The notes below the pieces were generated by a model, which was not told the origin of the DNA, searched no databases, and was given only the letters and a program-made list of their open reading frames with translations. The position numbers were made by a program, and so were the translations under genes. From Deltaproteobacteria bacterium Ga0077539 (GTDB taxonomy: Bacteria; Myxococcota_A; Polyangia; Polyangiales; Ga0077539): DNA of 51,651 bases. Below are positions 16,597 through 24,145 of the stretch, piece after piece. Each line of letters starts with the position of its first letter. Position 1 is the first letter of the stretch. Location: positions 1 to 51,651 of the forward strand of contig LNEO01000171.1 in assembly GCA_001465015.1 (NCBI GenBank). Direction: 5' to 3'.

Positions 16597-16901
16597 CGTC
16601 CGCTCCCGAGCGCGATCGCGATCGCGCGGGCGAGCTGCGCGCGCGAGAGCTGCGCAAGCACTCGACCCAAGTACTCTTCGACGGGTTGCTCGTGGCTCTC
16701 GCGCGGCGGCATCTCGAGGCCATCGCGGGAGAAGCGCTCCCAACACTTGCGACACAGCCGACGCCGGTAGCGCCGGGGAGCGGCGCACGCGGAGCACCCC
16801 TCCGAACCCACCACGCGCGCGCAGGAAGAAGCACGCGTGGTGGGCGCCGACGGGGTTTCGTCGACAGCGGTTCGAGGGGCCGCTTCGTGTGTAGACTTCA
16901 C
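16593..16901 (-). CDS. Second CxxC-x10-CxxC zinc-finger protein
   Basis: A 102-residue protein beginning at GTG 16901, overlapping the upstream stop (GTGA). The finger CSAC-x10-CRKC (RRRLCRKCWERFSRDG) has the same spacing as the protein at 11923-12255. The C-terminus is helical (EEYLGRVLAQLSRAQLARAIAIAL). Function unknown; a DNA- or RNA-binding adaptor is plausible. Confidence 0.6.
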   Translation of the reverse strand: MKSTHEAAPRTAVDETPSAPTTRASSCARVVGSEGCSACAAPRRYRRRLCRKCWERFSRDGLEMPPRESHEQPVEEYLGRVLAQLSRAQLARAIAIALGSGR

Positions 16902-17638
16902 TTGAGCGCCTCGAGCGCGATGGCGCGAAGAAGCGCCTCCGCCTCTGGCGAGAGCGGAAACGACGTGCGCCTTGCTGGCGCAATGAGCGTCGAAAACTCG
17001 GGAAGTCCGGACTTCCCAATGTGGATGCCGTCGGAAATAGGCGACGGTGCGCCACCCATGGCGAGCGCAACCACCCCGCAGGTGTACTGCGCCAGCCAAA
17101 CGCTGAAGTGGCTCGGGGGCGGCGCGGCGACGGTCTTGGTCAGCGCGTTCAGCGCCTGGACCGCTCTGATGTGCTCGTGCTCGCAGTCTTCGAGCTCCGC
17201 TCGCGCGCAAATCAGCTCGGCCATCGCGACCGCGATGCGGCCGAGAGGCGCGCGCATGTTCTCGACCAAGCGCAGCGTGCTCGCGCGAGCCTGCGCGTGT
17301 TCGAGTCGCTCGGCGTCGATGCGCGAGCGAGCCTTCACGATGTCGCTCGCCGTCGTCGCGACAGCGTCGGTGCATCGCTCAGCTCGGAGCTGGGCGCTGG
17401 TCTCGCGGCGTCGAGCCGCTTCGAGCTCCCGCCATCGCTCGTCGCTGTCCTCGTCGCCGAACGCGCGCTGCGCGTCCGCCGTCGCGACCTTGGCCGAGCG
17501 GGCGTTGTCCTCGGCGGCGCGCGCTGCCTCGCTCGCCTCCTCGTGCGCGCGCTCCGCCGCGGCGAGCGCGTCACGGGCCGCGGGGCTCGGTTCGAAGGAC
17601 GGGGGCACGATCGGGGGGCATGGCTGAATCTTTCGCAT
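16898..17638 (-). CDS. Coiled-coil protein, unknown
   Basis: A 246-residue protein. Residues about 25-150 are an Ala/Glu/Arg-rich coiled coil (AAERAHEEASEAARAAEDNA). A C-terminal domain contains FSVWLAQYTCGVVALAMGG. It is the first gene after the iteron region on the minus strand, so it heads the late-like operon with the small-terminase-like, spike and baseplate genes. Confidence 0.6.
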   Translation of the reverse strand: MRKIQPCPPIVPPSFEPSPAARDALAAAERAHEEASEAARAAEDNARSAKVATADAQRAFGDEDSDERWRELEAARRRETSAQLRAERCTDAVATTASDIVKARSRIDAERLEHAQARASTLRLVENMRAPLGRIAVAMAELICARAELEDCEHEHIRAVQALNALTKTVAAPPPSHFSVWLAQYTCGVVALAMGGAPSPISDGIHIGKSGLPEFSTLIAPARRTSFPLSPEAEALLRAIALEALK

Positions 17639-18053
17639 CGCTCGATGAGCAAGCGTGCGGGTCCGCCGAGCGCAAACACAGGGCATCGGGCCACGCGTAG
17701 GGGAACGGCGATTCGTGCGGACCCGTGACCGGGCGTGACGGCGTCGGAGGCAACGAACGCCGTCGAGCGGACGGTTTCGGACGGTTTCGGACGGTCGGTC
17801 CAACCTCGGAGGGTCGGAGGTTGGACACCACTTCGCCGCATTCTCGCTGAGGGTTTCTGACGATCGGACGATCTGTCCAACCCCCTGCTACAAACCCTGT
17901 AGGGGGTGTGAGCGTCGACGGCGGCCGGGGGGATGATGGCGTGTAGGGTCGTCATCATCACGTATACTCTATCTAGGTTGGACAGGTTGGACAGGTTGGA
18001 CATACCGCATTCCCGCTGCGGGCAATCGATGTCCAACCCACCTGTCCAACCAC
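17639..18053. repeat. Iteron-bearing intergenic region, candidate origin
   Basis: No gene is seen in these 415 bp. They contain eight copies of the 9-mer GGTTGGACA, one of them with a single mismatch. Plus orientation: 17819, 17976, 17985 and 17994, the last three in perfect tandem. Minus orientation: 17797 (one mismatch), 17874, 18030 and 18043. A second short repeat (GGACGGTTTC, three copies from 17769) and an AT-rich patch TATACT near 17963 also occur. The place, directly downstream of the VapE/primase operon and upstream of the late-like operon, suits an origin bound by the replication ATPase or a regulator operator. Confidence 0.7.
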
Positions 18054-19283
18054 TCAACCATGGACCGGGCGATAGACTCGGACGCGAGCCCCATTTGTCG
18101 TCGACCGAGTCGCCGTCCAGCCAAGCCCGCGGAGAATGAGGCCCACTGCGGTCTCGGCCTTTCGGTCGATGCGGTGGTCTTCGTATCGAAGGCAGTCCAC
18201 GAGCACGCGCCGCACCGTGACGTCGCCCGTCGCGCCTGGCCCTCGAAGCCAGTCGGCCACCTTCTCTTCGCGTGAGTCCGACGCTGTGAACGCGAGCTGT
18301 GCGGCCTCGATGCGCTCCGCGATGTCTCGCTCGAAGTACCAGCGCTCGCCGGCGCGATACGCCGACACGGCTTCGGCCCAGAGCTGCGCGCGCTCGGCGC
18401 GCACGAGCTCGATGTCGATCGATCGGTTGACCGAAACGATCCAGAACCGACGAGACCCCGTGTCGTCGCGTAGGAAGTCGTCGCTGTTCACCGTGCCGCA
18501 GAACACGAACCCCCGGCGGAGCTTGGTCGACTTCATCGCGTACGGCTTGCGAATGTCGTCGGCGCGGCACGACAGAGTCGCCTTCAAGTGCTCCGTGTCC
18601 GACTTGCGCGTCACGCCATCGAACTCCGCGAGCTCGCAGATCCAGTGATGATGCGCGATCAAAAGCGCGTCTTTGTCCAGGCCATTGCGAGTGTGGACAG
18701 AGTCGGTGAACCACTCGCCCCCGAGCTCTGCGAAGAAAGAGCTCTTGAAAAGCCCCTGCTCGCGGCTCTGGAGAACGAGCATCGTGTCGACCTTGCATCC
18801 GGGGTTCATCGCCCGCGCGACCGCGGACAACATCCACTTGCGCACCATGAGCGCCTCGAGCTCGCCATCGTTGCCCAGCGCGCGAGCACACAGCGAGTCG
18901 AGCCTGTTTGCGCCGTCCCACCGTTGGGCGTTGAGGAAGTCTCGAACGGGGTGCACGGTCTTCTGACGCGCGATGTGCTCGAACGCGGCCGCCACGTCTC
19001 GCTGTGCAAACGACACGGCGAACGTGTCGGCGCGCGAGAGCCACACGCGAGCGTCGGTGTAGTCGGCGTCGGTGATCGCGCGACTGTCGATCATCGGCTC
19101 GTCGTTCATCGCGTTGAGCCAGAGTCGCCCGAAGTACCGGGGGTCGTGCTCGATGATCTTCGCGAGGTTGTCGAGCGTCGCGCGGACGTCGCCAGACTTC
19201 GTTCGATTCAACCTGCTCTGCCACGATGGCGGCACTTCCGTAGCGAACTCGTCGGCGGTGTTGCGCGGAGGGGTCGCGTTCAT
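18054..19283 (-). CDS. VapE-domain replication ATPase
   Basis: A 409-residue protein of the virulence-associated protein E family, P-loop ATPases used by phages and satellites for replication initiation. Characteristic segments are HPVRDFLNAQRWDGANRLDSL, KWMLSAVARAMNPGCKVDTMLVL, GEWFTDSV, HHHWICELAEFDG, and GFVFCGTVNSDDFLRDDTGSRRFW. The Walker A is degenerate, reading QGLFKSS where QGxGKST is usual. Walker B-like ICELAE is kept. The start overlaps the primase stop (ATGA), so the two are coupled. The iteron region follows directly. Confidence 0.85.
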   Translation of the reverse strand: MNATPPRNTADEFATEVPPSWQSRLNRTKSGDVRATLDNLAKIIEHDPRYFGRLWLNAMNDEPMIDSRAITDADYTDARVWLSRADTFAVSFAQRDVAAAFEHIARQKTVHPVRDFLNAQRWDGANRLDSLCARALGNDGELEALMVRKWMLSAVARAMNPGCKVDTMLVLQSREQGLFKSSFFAELGGEWFTDSVHTRNGLDKDALLIAHHHWICELAEFDGVTRKSDTEHLKATLSCRADDIRKPYAMKSTKLRRGFVFCGTVNSDDFLRDDTGSRRFWIVSVNRSIDIELVRAERAQLWAEAVSAYRAGERWYFERDIAERIEAAQLAFTASDSREEKVADWLRGPGATGDVTVRRVLVDCLRYEDHRIDRKAETAVGLILRGLGWTATRSTTNGARVRVYRPVHG

Positions 19284-20290
19284 GAGCGGTTCTTCCGTAG
19301 GTGTGAGAGCAGCGCGTCATCGAGGCCCTTTCCCAGCTCGGGAGGCCAGCGGAGCGACGCACACGTAATCGACCGCGCGAGAAGCGCGGAGCACAGGGAG
19401 TCATGCGCAGCGCGAACCGCGGGGTTCGTCGCGAGGTCCACATCGAAGGCGACGAGCACGCGCGAGGGTCGAAGGACTTCGAGCACGTCGAGCGCGGAGC
19501 GCCACGCGCTCACGCCGGGGACGGCGATGCACAATCGCCCATCGAGCGCTGTCACCACATCGGCCTTCAACGGCCCTTCGGTGACGAGGACCTCATCGCG
19601 CCGCGCGTCGGGGCGAACGATCGGCACGTGCGCGAACGTCGACGCGCTCGCGCCGCCTTGCGACCTGGACGAGAGCCACACGTATCGCGGTCCCCCGTTG
19701 GGGACGTCGCGCCGAACCTGAATGCCGGCGATGCGCCCGCGCTCGTCGCGGCATGGAATTAGAAGGCCAGGCCAACCCGCCACCGACGGCCACGAGCGAC
19801 CATCCTTCGATCGCGTGACGTAGCCAGGGACACGCGCGGCGAGCTCGGCGCCGACGGCGTCGACCATCGCGCGCCCGAGAGCAGCCCGGCCCGACGCCTC
19901 GAGCGTGGCGTATCCAGCTCGCTCGATGTGCTCGGCGTCAAGTCCTCGATCTCGAAGTGCTTCGCGATGCTCGCGCGACAACCCACACCGTGCGACCACC
20001 GCGCGGTATGCAGCATCGAGCGCATCGATCGGCGCTCGCTCGACACCGGGCGCGACGCTTGGGACGTCGGGCAATGTGGCGCGCTGGGCGTCGTTGAGCC
20101 TGTGGATGAATCCATCATCCGCGCTGCGCTCGGAGCTCGGAGTCTTGTAGCAAACGACGAGCGCGGGAGGATCCACGCGCACACCACACCGATCATGCGC
20201 GCCGCACATCAGGCATGGGACCCGGAGCACGCGTACGTCAACGAGGCCGCGCCCTCGGCCTGTCGACCATGCCGCGTTCGACCGTCCCAT
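19280..20290 (-). CDS. Toprim/DUF3854-type primase
   Basis: A 336-residue primase-like protein. The N-terminus has CLMCGAHDRCGV, a small zinc ribbon. LLIPCRDERGRIAGIQVRRD is the usual segment before the Toprim. The Toprim core is VLVTEGPLKADVVTAL (catalytic Glu) and VLVAFDVDLATN (the DxD pair). Together with the next gene it forms the primase-ATPase pair typical of phage-satellite replication modules. ATG 20290 shares its A with the upstream stop (TGATG). Confidence 0.82.
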   Translation of the reverse strand: MGRSNAAWSTGRGRGLVDVRVLRVPCLMCGAHDRCGVRVDPPALVVCYKTPSSERSADDGFIHRLNDAQRATLPDVPSVAPGVERAPIDALDAAYRAVVARCGLSREHREALRDRGLDAEHIERAGYATLEASGRAALGRAMVDAVGAELAARVPGYVTRSKDGRSWPSVAGWPGLLIPCRDERGRIAGIQVRRDVPNGGPRYVWLSSRSQGGASASTFAHVPIVRPDARRDEVLVTEGPLKADVVTALDGRLCIAVPGVSAWRSALDVLEVLRPSRVLVAFDVDLATNPAVRAAHDSLCSALLARSITCASLRWPPELGKGLDDALLSHLRKNRS

Positions 20291-21030
20291 CAGCGGACCT
20301 CGTCCGGAATCTCAGCGATTCGCACGGGGGCCGGCGTCTCGAAGTCAGAGAGACTGACGTACAGCCGCTCGAGCGACTGACGCGTTGCCGCCCACTCGTT
20401 GAGCGCGTGCTGTGTGGCGTCGGCGAGCTCGTGCGTCTGCTCGGGGCCGAGCGCGAGACATGCGCATGCCACGACCTTTCGTGCGCGTCGCCCCGCACTC
20501 TCGCACGTGAACGCTCGCTCCTTGGCCCAGTCGGCGCACCGGAGCACCGCGGTGGTCGCGCGATACGACCCGAGGGTCAGCGCGGGCGACGACGTGTTTC
20601 GAGCGAGGTACGCATGTCGTTTCGCGACTCGAAGGGACGCCCGGTAGATCGCCCGGCCGCGAGCAACAGCGAGCGCGTCCGTCCAGGGACTTACCCACGA
20701 GTTCGTGAGCCTAAGCGCGAGCTCAGCGAGCGCCGCGGAGGCGAACAGCGCCGCGCGCGGATCGAGAGTCGCGACGACAGAGAGAGCACCGGCGATCGAC
20801 TGCGGTGCTCGTCGCATGCCGGCCCACGCTGCAAGGGCATGCCATGCAGCGCGCGCGACTTCGGGGCTCGCAACCTCCGCGATCACAACGAACACCGTTT
20901 CGTTCCCGCGGAGGATCTTCAGCCGCTCTCGAATCTCGCGGCGCTCACTTGGCCCGACGTACGGCAGCACGGCGCGCACGATGGCCGTCAGTGCCCCGAG
21001 CTCGAAGTGTCGACGTTCTTCGCGCGTCAT
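20290..21030 (-). CDS. Helical protein, unknown
   Basis: A 246-residue Ala-rich all-helical protein without a recognised family. Segments such as FELGALTAIVRAVLPYVGPSE and ALFASAALAELALRLTNSWV look like helical repeats. It is co-translated with the primase (TGATG) and with the upstream excisionase-like gene (ATGA), so a replication or regulation role is possible. Confidence 0.55.
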   Translation of the reverse strand: MTREERRHFELGALTAIVRAVLPYVGPSERREIRERLKILRGNETVFVVIAEVASPEVARAAWHALAAWAGMRRAPQSIAGALSVVATLDPRAALFASAALAELALRLTNSWVSPWTDALAVARGRAIYRASLRVAKRHAYLARNTSSPALTLGSYRATTAVLRCADWAKERAFTCESAGRRARKVVACACLALGPEQTHELADATQHALNEWAATRQSLERLYVSLSDFETPAPVRIAEIPDEVR

Positions 21031-21446
21031 GCCGCTCGCCCTCGCCCGCGGCCCCGCGCTGGGATCGCGCCGACGTTGTCGAGTAGATCGTCCGCGCTCG
21101 GCGTCGTGCTCGAGCTCGGCGCCGCGGGGCGCTTCTTCGAGAGGGCGTCGACGGCGCGCGTCCACTCGCCCGCGTCCATCCACACCGCGCGACCGTTGCG
21201 GTGGACGATGAAGCCCCCGCGCTCGGCCCGGTTGAAGAAGTCGCGCGCCTGGCGCTTCGACCCGAGCAGTCGCGTTGCCTCATCGAGCGCGACTGTCGGT
21301 GACGCGAACGCGGGCGCTTCGTTGCGGCGCGGCACGAGCGATTCCATCGTCGCGACCGTTGCCGCGAGCTCTGGGCACTCGGCGTCTAGCAACGCGCGGA
21401 CGGCAGCGCGAATGGCGCGCCTTGCTTCGAGCTCGAAGCGCGTCAT
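21027..21446 (-). CDS. Excisionase-like DNA-binding protein
   Basis: A 139-residue protein. The middle (VALDEATRLLGSKRQARDFF, then GFIVHRNGRAVWMDAGEW) resembles a winged-helix MerR/excisionase-type DNA-binding domain. The ends are a helical N-terminus and a disordered GRGRGRAA tail. It may be the recombination directionality factor or a replication regulator. Coupled on both sides by ATGA. Confidence 0.5.
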   Translation of the reverse strand: MTRFELEARRAIRAAVRALLDAECPELAATVATMESLVPRRNEAPAFASPTVALDEATRLLGSKRQARDFFNRAERGGFIVHRNGRAVWMDAGEWTRAVDALSKKRPAAPSSSTTPSADDLLDNVGAIPARGRGRGRAA

Positions 21447-21664
21447 GCGTCCACCTGAACGCGCGCCGAGCGCTTGCGTGCTTCCGCCTCGAGCTCATCG
21501 ATCGCCGCCAGGATGAGCAACAGGTGCGCGCGGTGGGTTGTGTCCCCGGCCTTCACGTTCCGCACGGTGCGCTCGTGCACTCGGGCGCGAGCAGCCAACA
21601 CACGCGTGTCGAACGCTCGTGCGCGGGCCGCTTCGGATGCTGTGGGTCTTGCTCCCTTCGCCAT
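21443..21664 (-). CDS. Small HTH protein
   Basis: A 73-residue protein. TRVLAARARVHERTVRNVKAG is a helix-turn-helix and the rest is helical (LLLILAAIDELEAEARKR). It is the first gene of the replication operon and lies directly downstream of a palindromic operator, so it may be an autoregulator. A GAGG sequence lies upstream of ATG 21664. Confidence 0.65.
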   Translation of the reverse strand: MAKGARPTASEAARARAFDTRVLAARARVHERTVRNVKAGDTTHRAHLLLILAAIDELEAEARKRSARVQVDA

Positions 21665-21714
21665 GTCTCGATACCTCGCGTCGTGTTTGTGAAGCAGCTG
21701 CGAATCGAGGTCAG

Positions 21715-21753
21715 CCCCGGACATGTGATGTCCGGGGGGCGTGACGTGTCCGG
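21715..21753. promoter_or_regulatory. Palindromic operator plus half-site
   Basis: Perfect 10-bp arms CCCCGGACAT (21715-21724) and ATGTCCGGGG (21728-21737) flank a 3-bp centre. A further half-site GTGTCCGG occurs at about 21746-21753. The sites lie 50-90 bp upstream of the HTH gene at 21664. Confidence 0.6.
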
Positions 21754-21778
21754 GTTGACGTACTCGCGCGTTGTGATC

Positions 21779-22348
21779 TCACCCGCGCCCCGCGCGAATG
21801 AGGTCGTCGATGTCGGCGAGCTCGCGACGCAAAAGCTCCGGCGCGGATGGCTGCTCAGCCTCGCGCGCCACGATCACCGCGCGGTGCGCTTCGAGCGCGT
21901 CGACGACGAACGAGAGCTGCTCGTGGTCGCCAGTGCGGCGCGCCATCGCGACAACGAGCGCGAGCGGCGCAAGCTCCTCTTGCACTGCGAACGCCTCGAC
22001 AGCGTCGAGCCACTCTGCAGCCATGCGCTTCGACTGGTCGACGGTCGGAAGCATCGGACGCAATGCCGCGAGCGCGGCGAGCCCGTCATCGAGCTCGGAA
22101 GCGAAGAACCGCACAAGCTCGTCGTCGGTCACTGACAACTCGATGCACGCGCAGCGTTCCTGAACCTCCGTGGCTCGCTTACCGAGCGCGTTGGCGATCT
22201 CAGCGACCGCAAAAGCAGCGGAGTACGCGGGCGAGTTCGAGGCATCGAAGAGCATCGACGCGGCCGCATACGCGGGTCCCTGGCGCCCTGCGGTCGACGC
22301 GAACCGAAGAACCGCGAGCGCCGCGCGCTCTTTCTCTCGAGCGATCAT
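21779..22348 (-). CDS. Two-part helical protein
   Basis: A 189-residue protein of unknown function. The N-terminal half (EKERAALAVLRFAS, then PAYAAASMLFDAS) resembles the protein encoded just upstream (22345-22653). The C-terminal half (EWLDAVEAFAVQEELAPLAL) resembles the product of 22848-23159 (AWLEAVERFAVRVDDAPLAL). It looks like a fusion of both small paralogues. ATG 22348 overlaps the upstream stop (ATGA). Confidence 0.6.
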   Translation of the reverse strand: MIAREKERAALAVLRFASTAGRQGPAYAAASMLFDASNSPAYSAAFAVAEIANALGKRATEVQERCACIELSVTDDELVRFFASELDDGLAALAALRPMLPTVDQSKRMAAEWLDAVEAFAVQEELAPLALVVAMARRTGDHEQLSFVVDALEAHRAVIVAREAEQPSAPELLRRELADIDDLIRAGRG

Positions 22349-22653
22349 CGACACACCTCTGCGAGCAACGCGCGAATCGCCGACAGAGCACGCTCCGCGT
22401 CTTCGAGGGCCGCGAGCGCGAGCTTGGGTGACGGACTCGCCGCGTAGTTGTCGGCAACGAGGGCAAGCGCCCCCTCGAGCGTCGCGACGGCGGCGCCGAT
22501 GGCGCTGTGACCGGGCTCCGTGTCGTGCAGTAGGTACGCGCCGGCGAGCGCGACGCGCGGCCGGTTGGCGATCGCCGTCTCAGTTGCGTACCAGAGCACG
22601 GCATCGGCCGCCGTTCGCTTCGCATTGTCGATCTTCGCAGCTCGGTCACCCAT
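22345..22653 (-). CDS. Small helical protein, paralogue A
   Basis: A 102-residue helical protein with GAGG six bases before ATG 22653. KRTAADAVLWYATET and RPRVALAGAYLLHDTEPG match the first half of the 189-residue protein that follows it. Unknown function. Confidence 0.6.
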   Translation of the reverse strand: MGDRAAKIDNAKRTAADAVLWYATETAIANRPRVALAGAYLLHDTEPGHSAIGAAVATLEGALALVADNYAASPSPKLALAALEDAERALSAIRALLAEVCR

Positions 22654-22861
22654 CACAACACCTCGTCGTTGCGCGCCCATCGGGCGCACGCTTCCCGTGT
22701 CGCGCACCGCTCCGTCGAGCCGTGCGCCGTCGCTCGCGTCGAGCCCCATCGCTCGCGCGTCGTTCCGAGTCGCCTCGTGGCGCCCGCGTCGACACACCAG
22801 CTCGGGGCCGATGCGCCGACGTGGGCAACACCCGCGCGTGGTGTCGATTACGTGTGCGCAC
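22646..22861 (-). CDS. Possible 71-residue Arg-rich ORF
   Basis: An open frame from GTG 22861 overlaps the genes on both sides and fills a 194-bp space between paralogues A and B. It is very Arg-rich with two adjacent Cys at the end. Its third-position GC is lower than its neighbours', so it could be a chance frame. Confidence 0.25.
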   Translation of the reverse strand: MRTRNRHHARVLPTSAHRPRAGVSTRAPRGDSERRASDGARRERRRTARRSGARHGKRAPDGRATTRCCDG

Positions 22862-23159
22862 CTCGTCGGCGCTCCGCTTCGAGCGCGAGGAAGTCCCACC
22901 CCTGCGCAGTCAGCTTCGAGCACTCGATCGCGCGCTCGTACTGGCATCGCGCGAGCGGCGTTCCGATCGCGATCACATCGCCCGCACGCTCGCCCGCAAA
23001 GCGCGAGAGCTCGCGAAGCAACGCGGCAAGATGACCGAGCACGCCGCGGTTGTGCTTCGCTGACAGAGCACACAGCGCGAGGGGCGCATCGTCTACGCGC
23101 ACGGCGAAGCGCTCGACAGCTTCGAGCCATGCGATGAAGTCGGGGGTTGGTGTCGCCAT
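22848..23159 (-). CDS. Small helical protein, paralogue B
   Basis: A 103-residue protein of unknown function starting at ATG 23159. AWLEAVERFAVRVDDAPLAL is clearly related to the C-terminal half of the 189-residue protein. A long inverted repeat lies a few bases upstream of its start. Confidence 0.6.
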   Translation of the reverse strand: MATPTPDFIAWLEAVERFAVRVDDAPLALCALSAKHNRGVLGHLAALLRELSRFAGERAGDVIAIGTPLARCQYERAIECSKLTAQGWDFLALEAERRRGAHT

Positions 23160-23163
23160 GGTG

Positions 23164-23210
23164 CGAGAGCAGCGCCCGCGCTTGTCGGCGGTCGTCGGGC
23201 GCTGCTCTCG
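23164..23210. repeat. 15-bp perfect inverted repeat
   Basis: CGAGAGCAGCGCCCG (23164-23178) is followed after 17 bases by its exact reverse complement (23196-23210). It begins five bases upstream of the start codon at 23159, between the divergent leftward operon and the rightward regulators, so it would fold in the leader RNA of the leftward operon. Confidence 0.6.
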
Positions 23211-23297
23211 AATCACGGGCGTCGCTCCGCTCGCGCTGGGGCCCGATGTCCCTTCGAGACACAGAGCGAGAGGAGCGACGTATCGTTTCGTACGTAC

Positions 23298-23346
23298 TGA
23301 TATCACAGGATACGGCGCACGCAAGTCCCTGATATCGACGGATACG
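23298..23346. promoter_or_regulatory. Paired direct-repeat operator
   Basis: The 17-bp unit TGATATCNNNGGATACG occurs twice, at 23298-23314 and 23330-23346, exactly 32 bp apart (about three helix turns). It lies in an AT-rich patch directly before the ribbon-helix-helix gene at 23370. A TATGGT -10-like box is at 23358. Confidence 0.6.
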
Positions 23347-23369
23347 ATTTTGTACGGTATGGTCATGAC

Positions 23370-23597
23370 ATGGCATCGCCGAAGCGCGGCGCGAAGCGCC
23401 CAACGCCAGAGTCACCAGCTGCAGAGCCGCCCTCGGAGCTCTTCGTTCGCAACATTCCTCCCCACGTCGCGGAAGCGATCGACCGATGGGCGGCCGAGTG
23501 GACCGAAGAGCGAGGGACGAAAGTCACCCGCGCGGACGTCGTTCGAGAGCTGCTACACCGGGCAGTGAAGCGCGCCGAAAAGGGCGAGTCGCCGTGA
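23370..23597 (+). CDS. Ribbon-helix-helix regulator 1
   Basis: A 75-residue protein with a disordered basic N-terminus. An RHH-like domain follows: ELFVRNIPPHVAEAIDRW, then TRADVVRELLHRAVKRA as second helix. It is probably an Arc/CopG-type repressor, and the direct repeats just upstream are likely autoregulatory sites. It is paralogous to the protein at 23707-23952. Confidence 0.65.
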   Translation: MASPKRGAKRPTPESPAAEPPSELFVRNIPPHVAEAIDRWAAEWTEERGTKVTRADVVRELLHRAVKRAEKGESP

Positions 23598-23706
23598 AGG
23601 CCGCGCGCGCAGCGGGCGCACCTCCCCCGCCGACAGGGGTACCCGCTGCCGAATGCGCGGGCCAGTCTTGCGCAACCGCTGAACACTCGGCCAGTGGGGC
23701 GCACAC

Positions 23707-23952
23707 GTGAAGAAGGGCGTCGAAGCGGATGGGGGCTCGAGCTGCGCGGAGCTGCGCATCACGATCGCTCGCGCGGACGTCGAGGACCTGGAAGCGATCG
23801 CCGACGAGTGGAGCGACGAGCGATCGCGCCCGTTCAGCGCGGCGGACGTCGCGGCCGAGCTCGTGCGTCGCGCGGTGAAACGTCGAGCCCGTCGGAGGAA
23901 GCGCAACCGCGCTCGATTCGCGTCGCCACGAACAGCGCTTCTTCGAGCGTGA
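23707..23952 (+). CDS. Ribbon-helix-helix regulator 2
   Basis: An 81-residue protein from GTG 23707. LRITIARADVEDLEAIADEW and SAADVAAELVRRAVKR align with regulator 1, so the two are duplicates. The C-terminus is a strongly basic tail (RRARRRKRNRARF). It is the last gene before attR. Confidence 0.55.
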   Translation: MKKGVEADGGSSCAELRITIARADVEDLEAIADEWSDERSRPFSAADVAAELVRRAVKRRARRRKRNRARFASPRTALLRA

Positions 23953-24000
23953 GCCAGTACTCGGTGACGGTGTACTGGCGCGTTGCGCCATTGCCCGTCG

Positions 24001-24144
24001 ACTGCCGCTCCACGGTGGAGCGGCAGTGCGGACCGATGTTTCCCGCGGAAACGTGACGCTCGATGATCTCGCGAATTTTGCGCGGGCGCTGAATGACCGC
24101 TCCACCGTGGGGCGGCCATTCGGAGCGATGTTTCGCAGGTGACA
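24001..24144. repeat. Duplicated hairpin unit beside attR
   Basis: A near-palindrome with 13-bp perfect arms (24001-24013 and 24015-24027) starts a unit of about 45 bp (CCGCTCCAC.GTGG.GCGGC, then CGGA.CGATGTTTC). The unit recurs imperfectly 92 bp later (24005 and 24097). It may be integrase or excisionase arm-type sites or a terminator pair. Confidence 0.55.
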
Positions 24145-24145
24145 G

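Noticed and set aside
17976..18002. Three tandem 9-mers as a CRISPR array
   Set aside because: The units are contiguous without spacers and other copies are inverted, which fits iterons.
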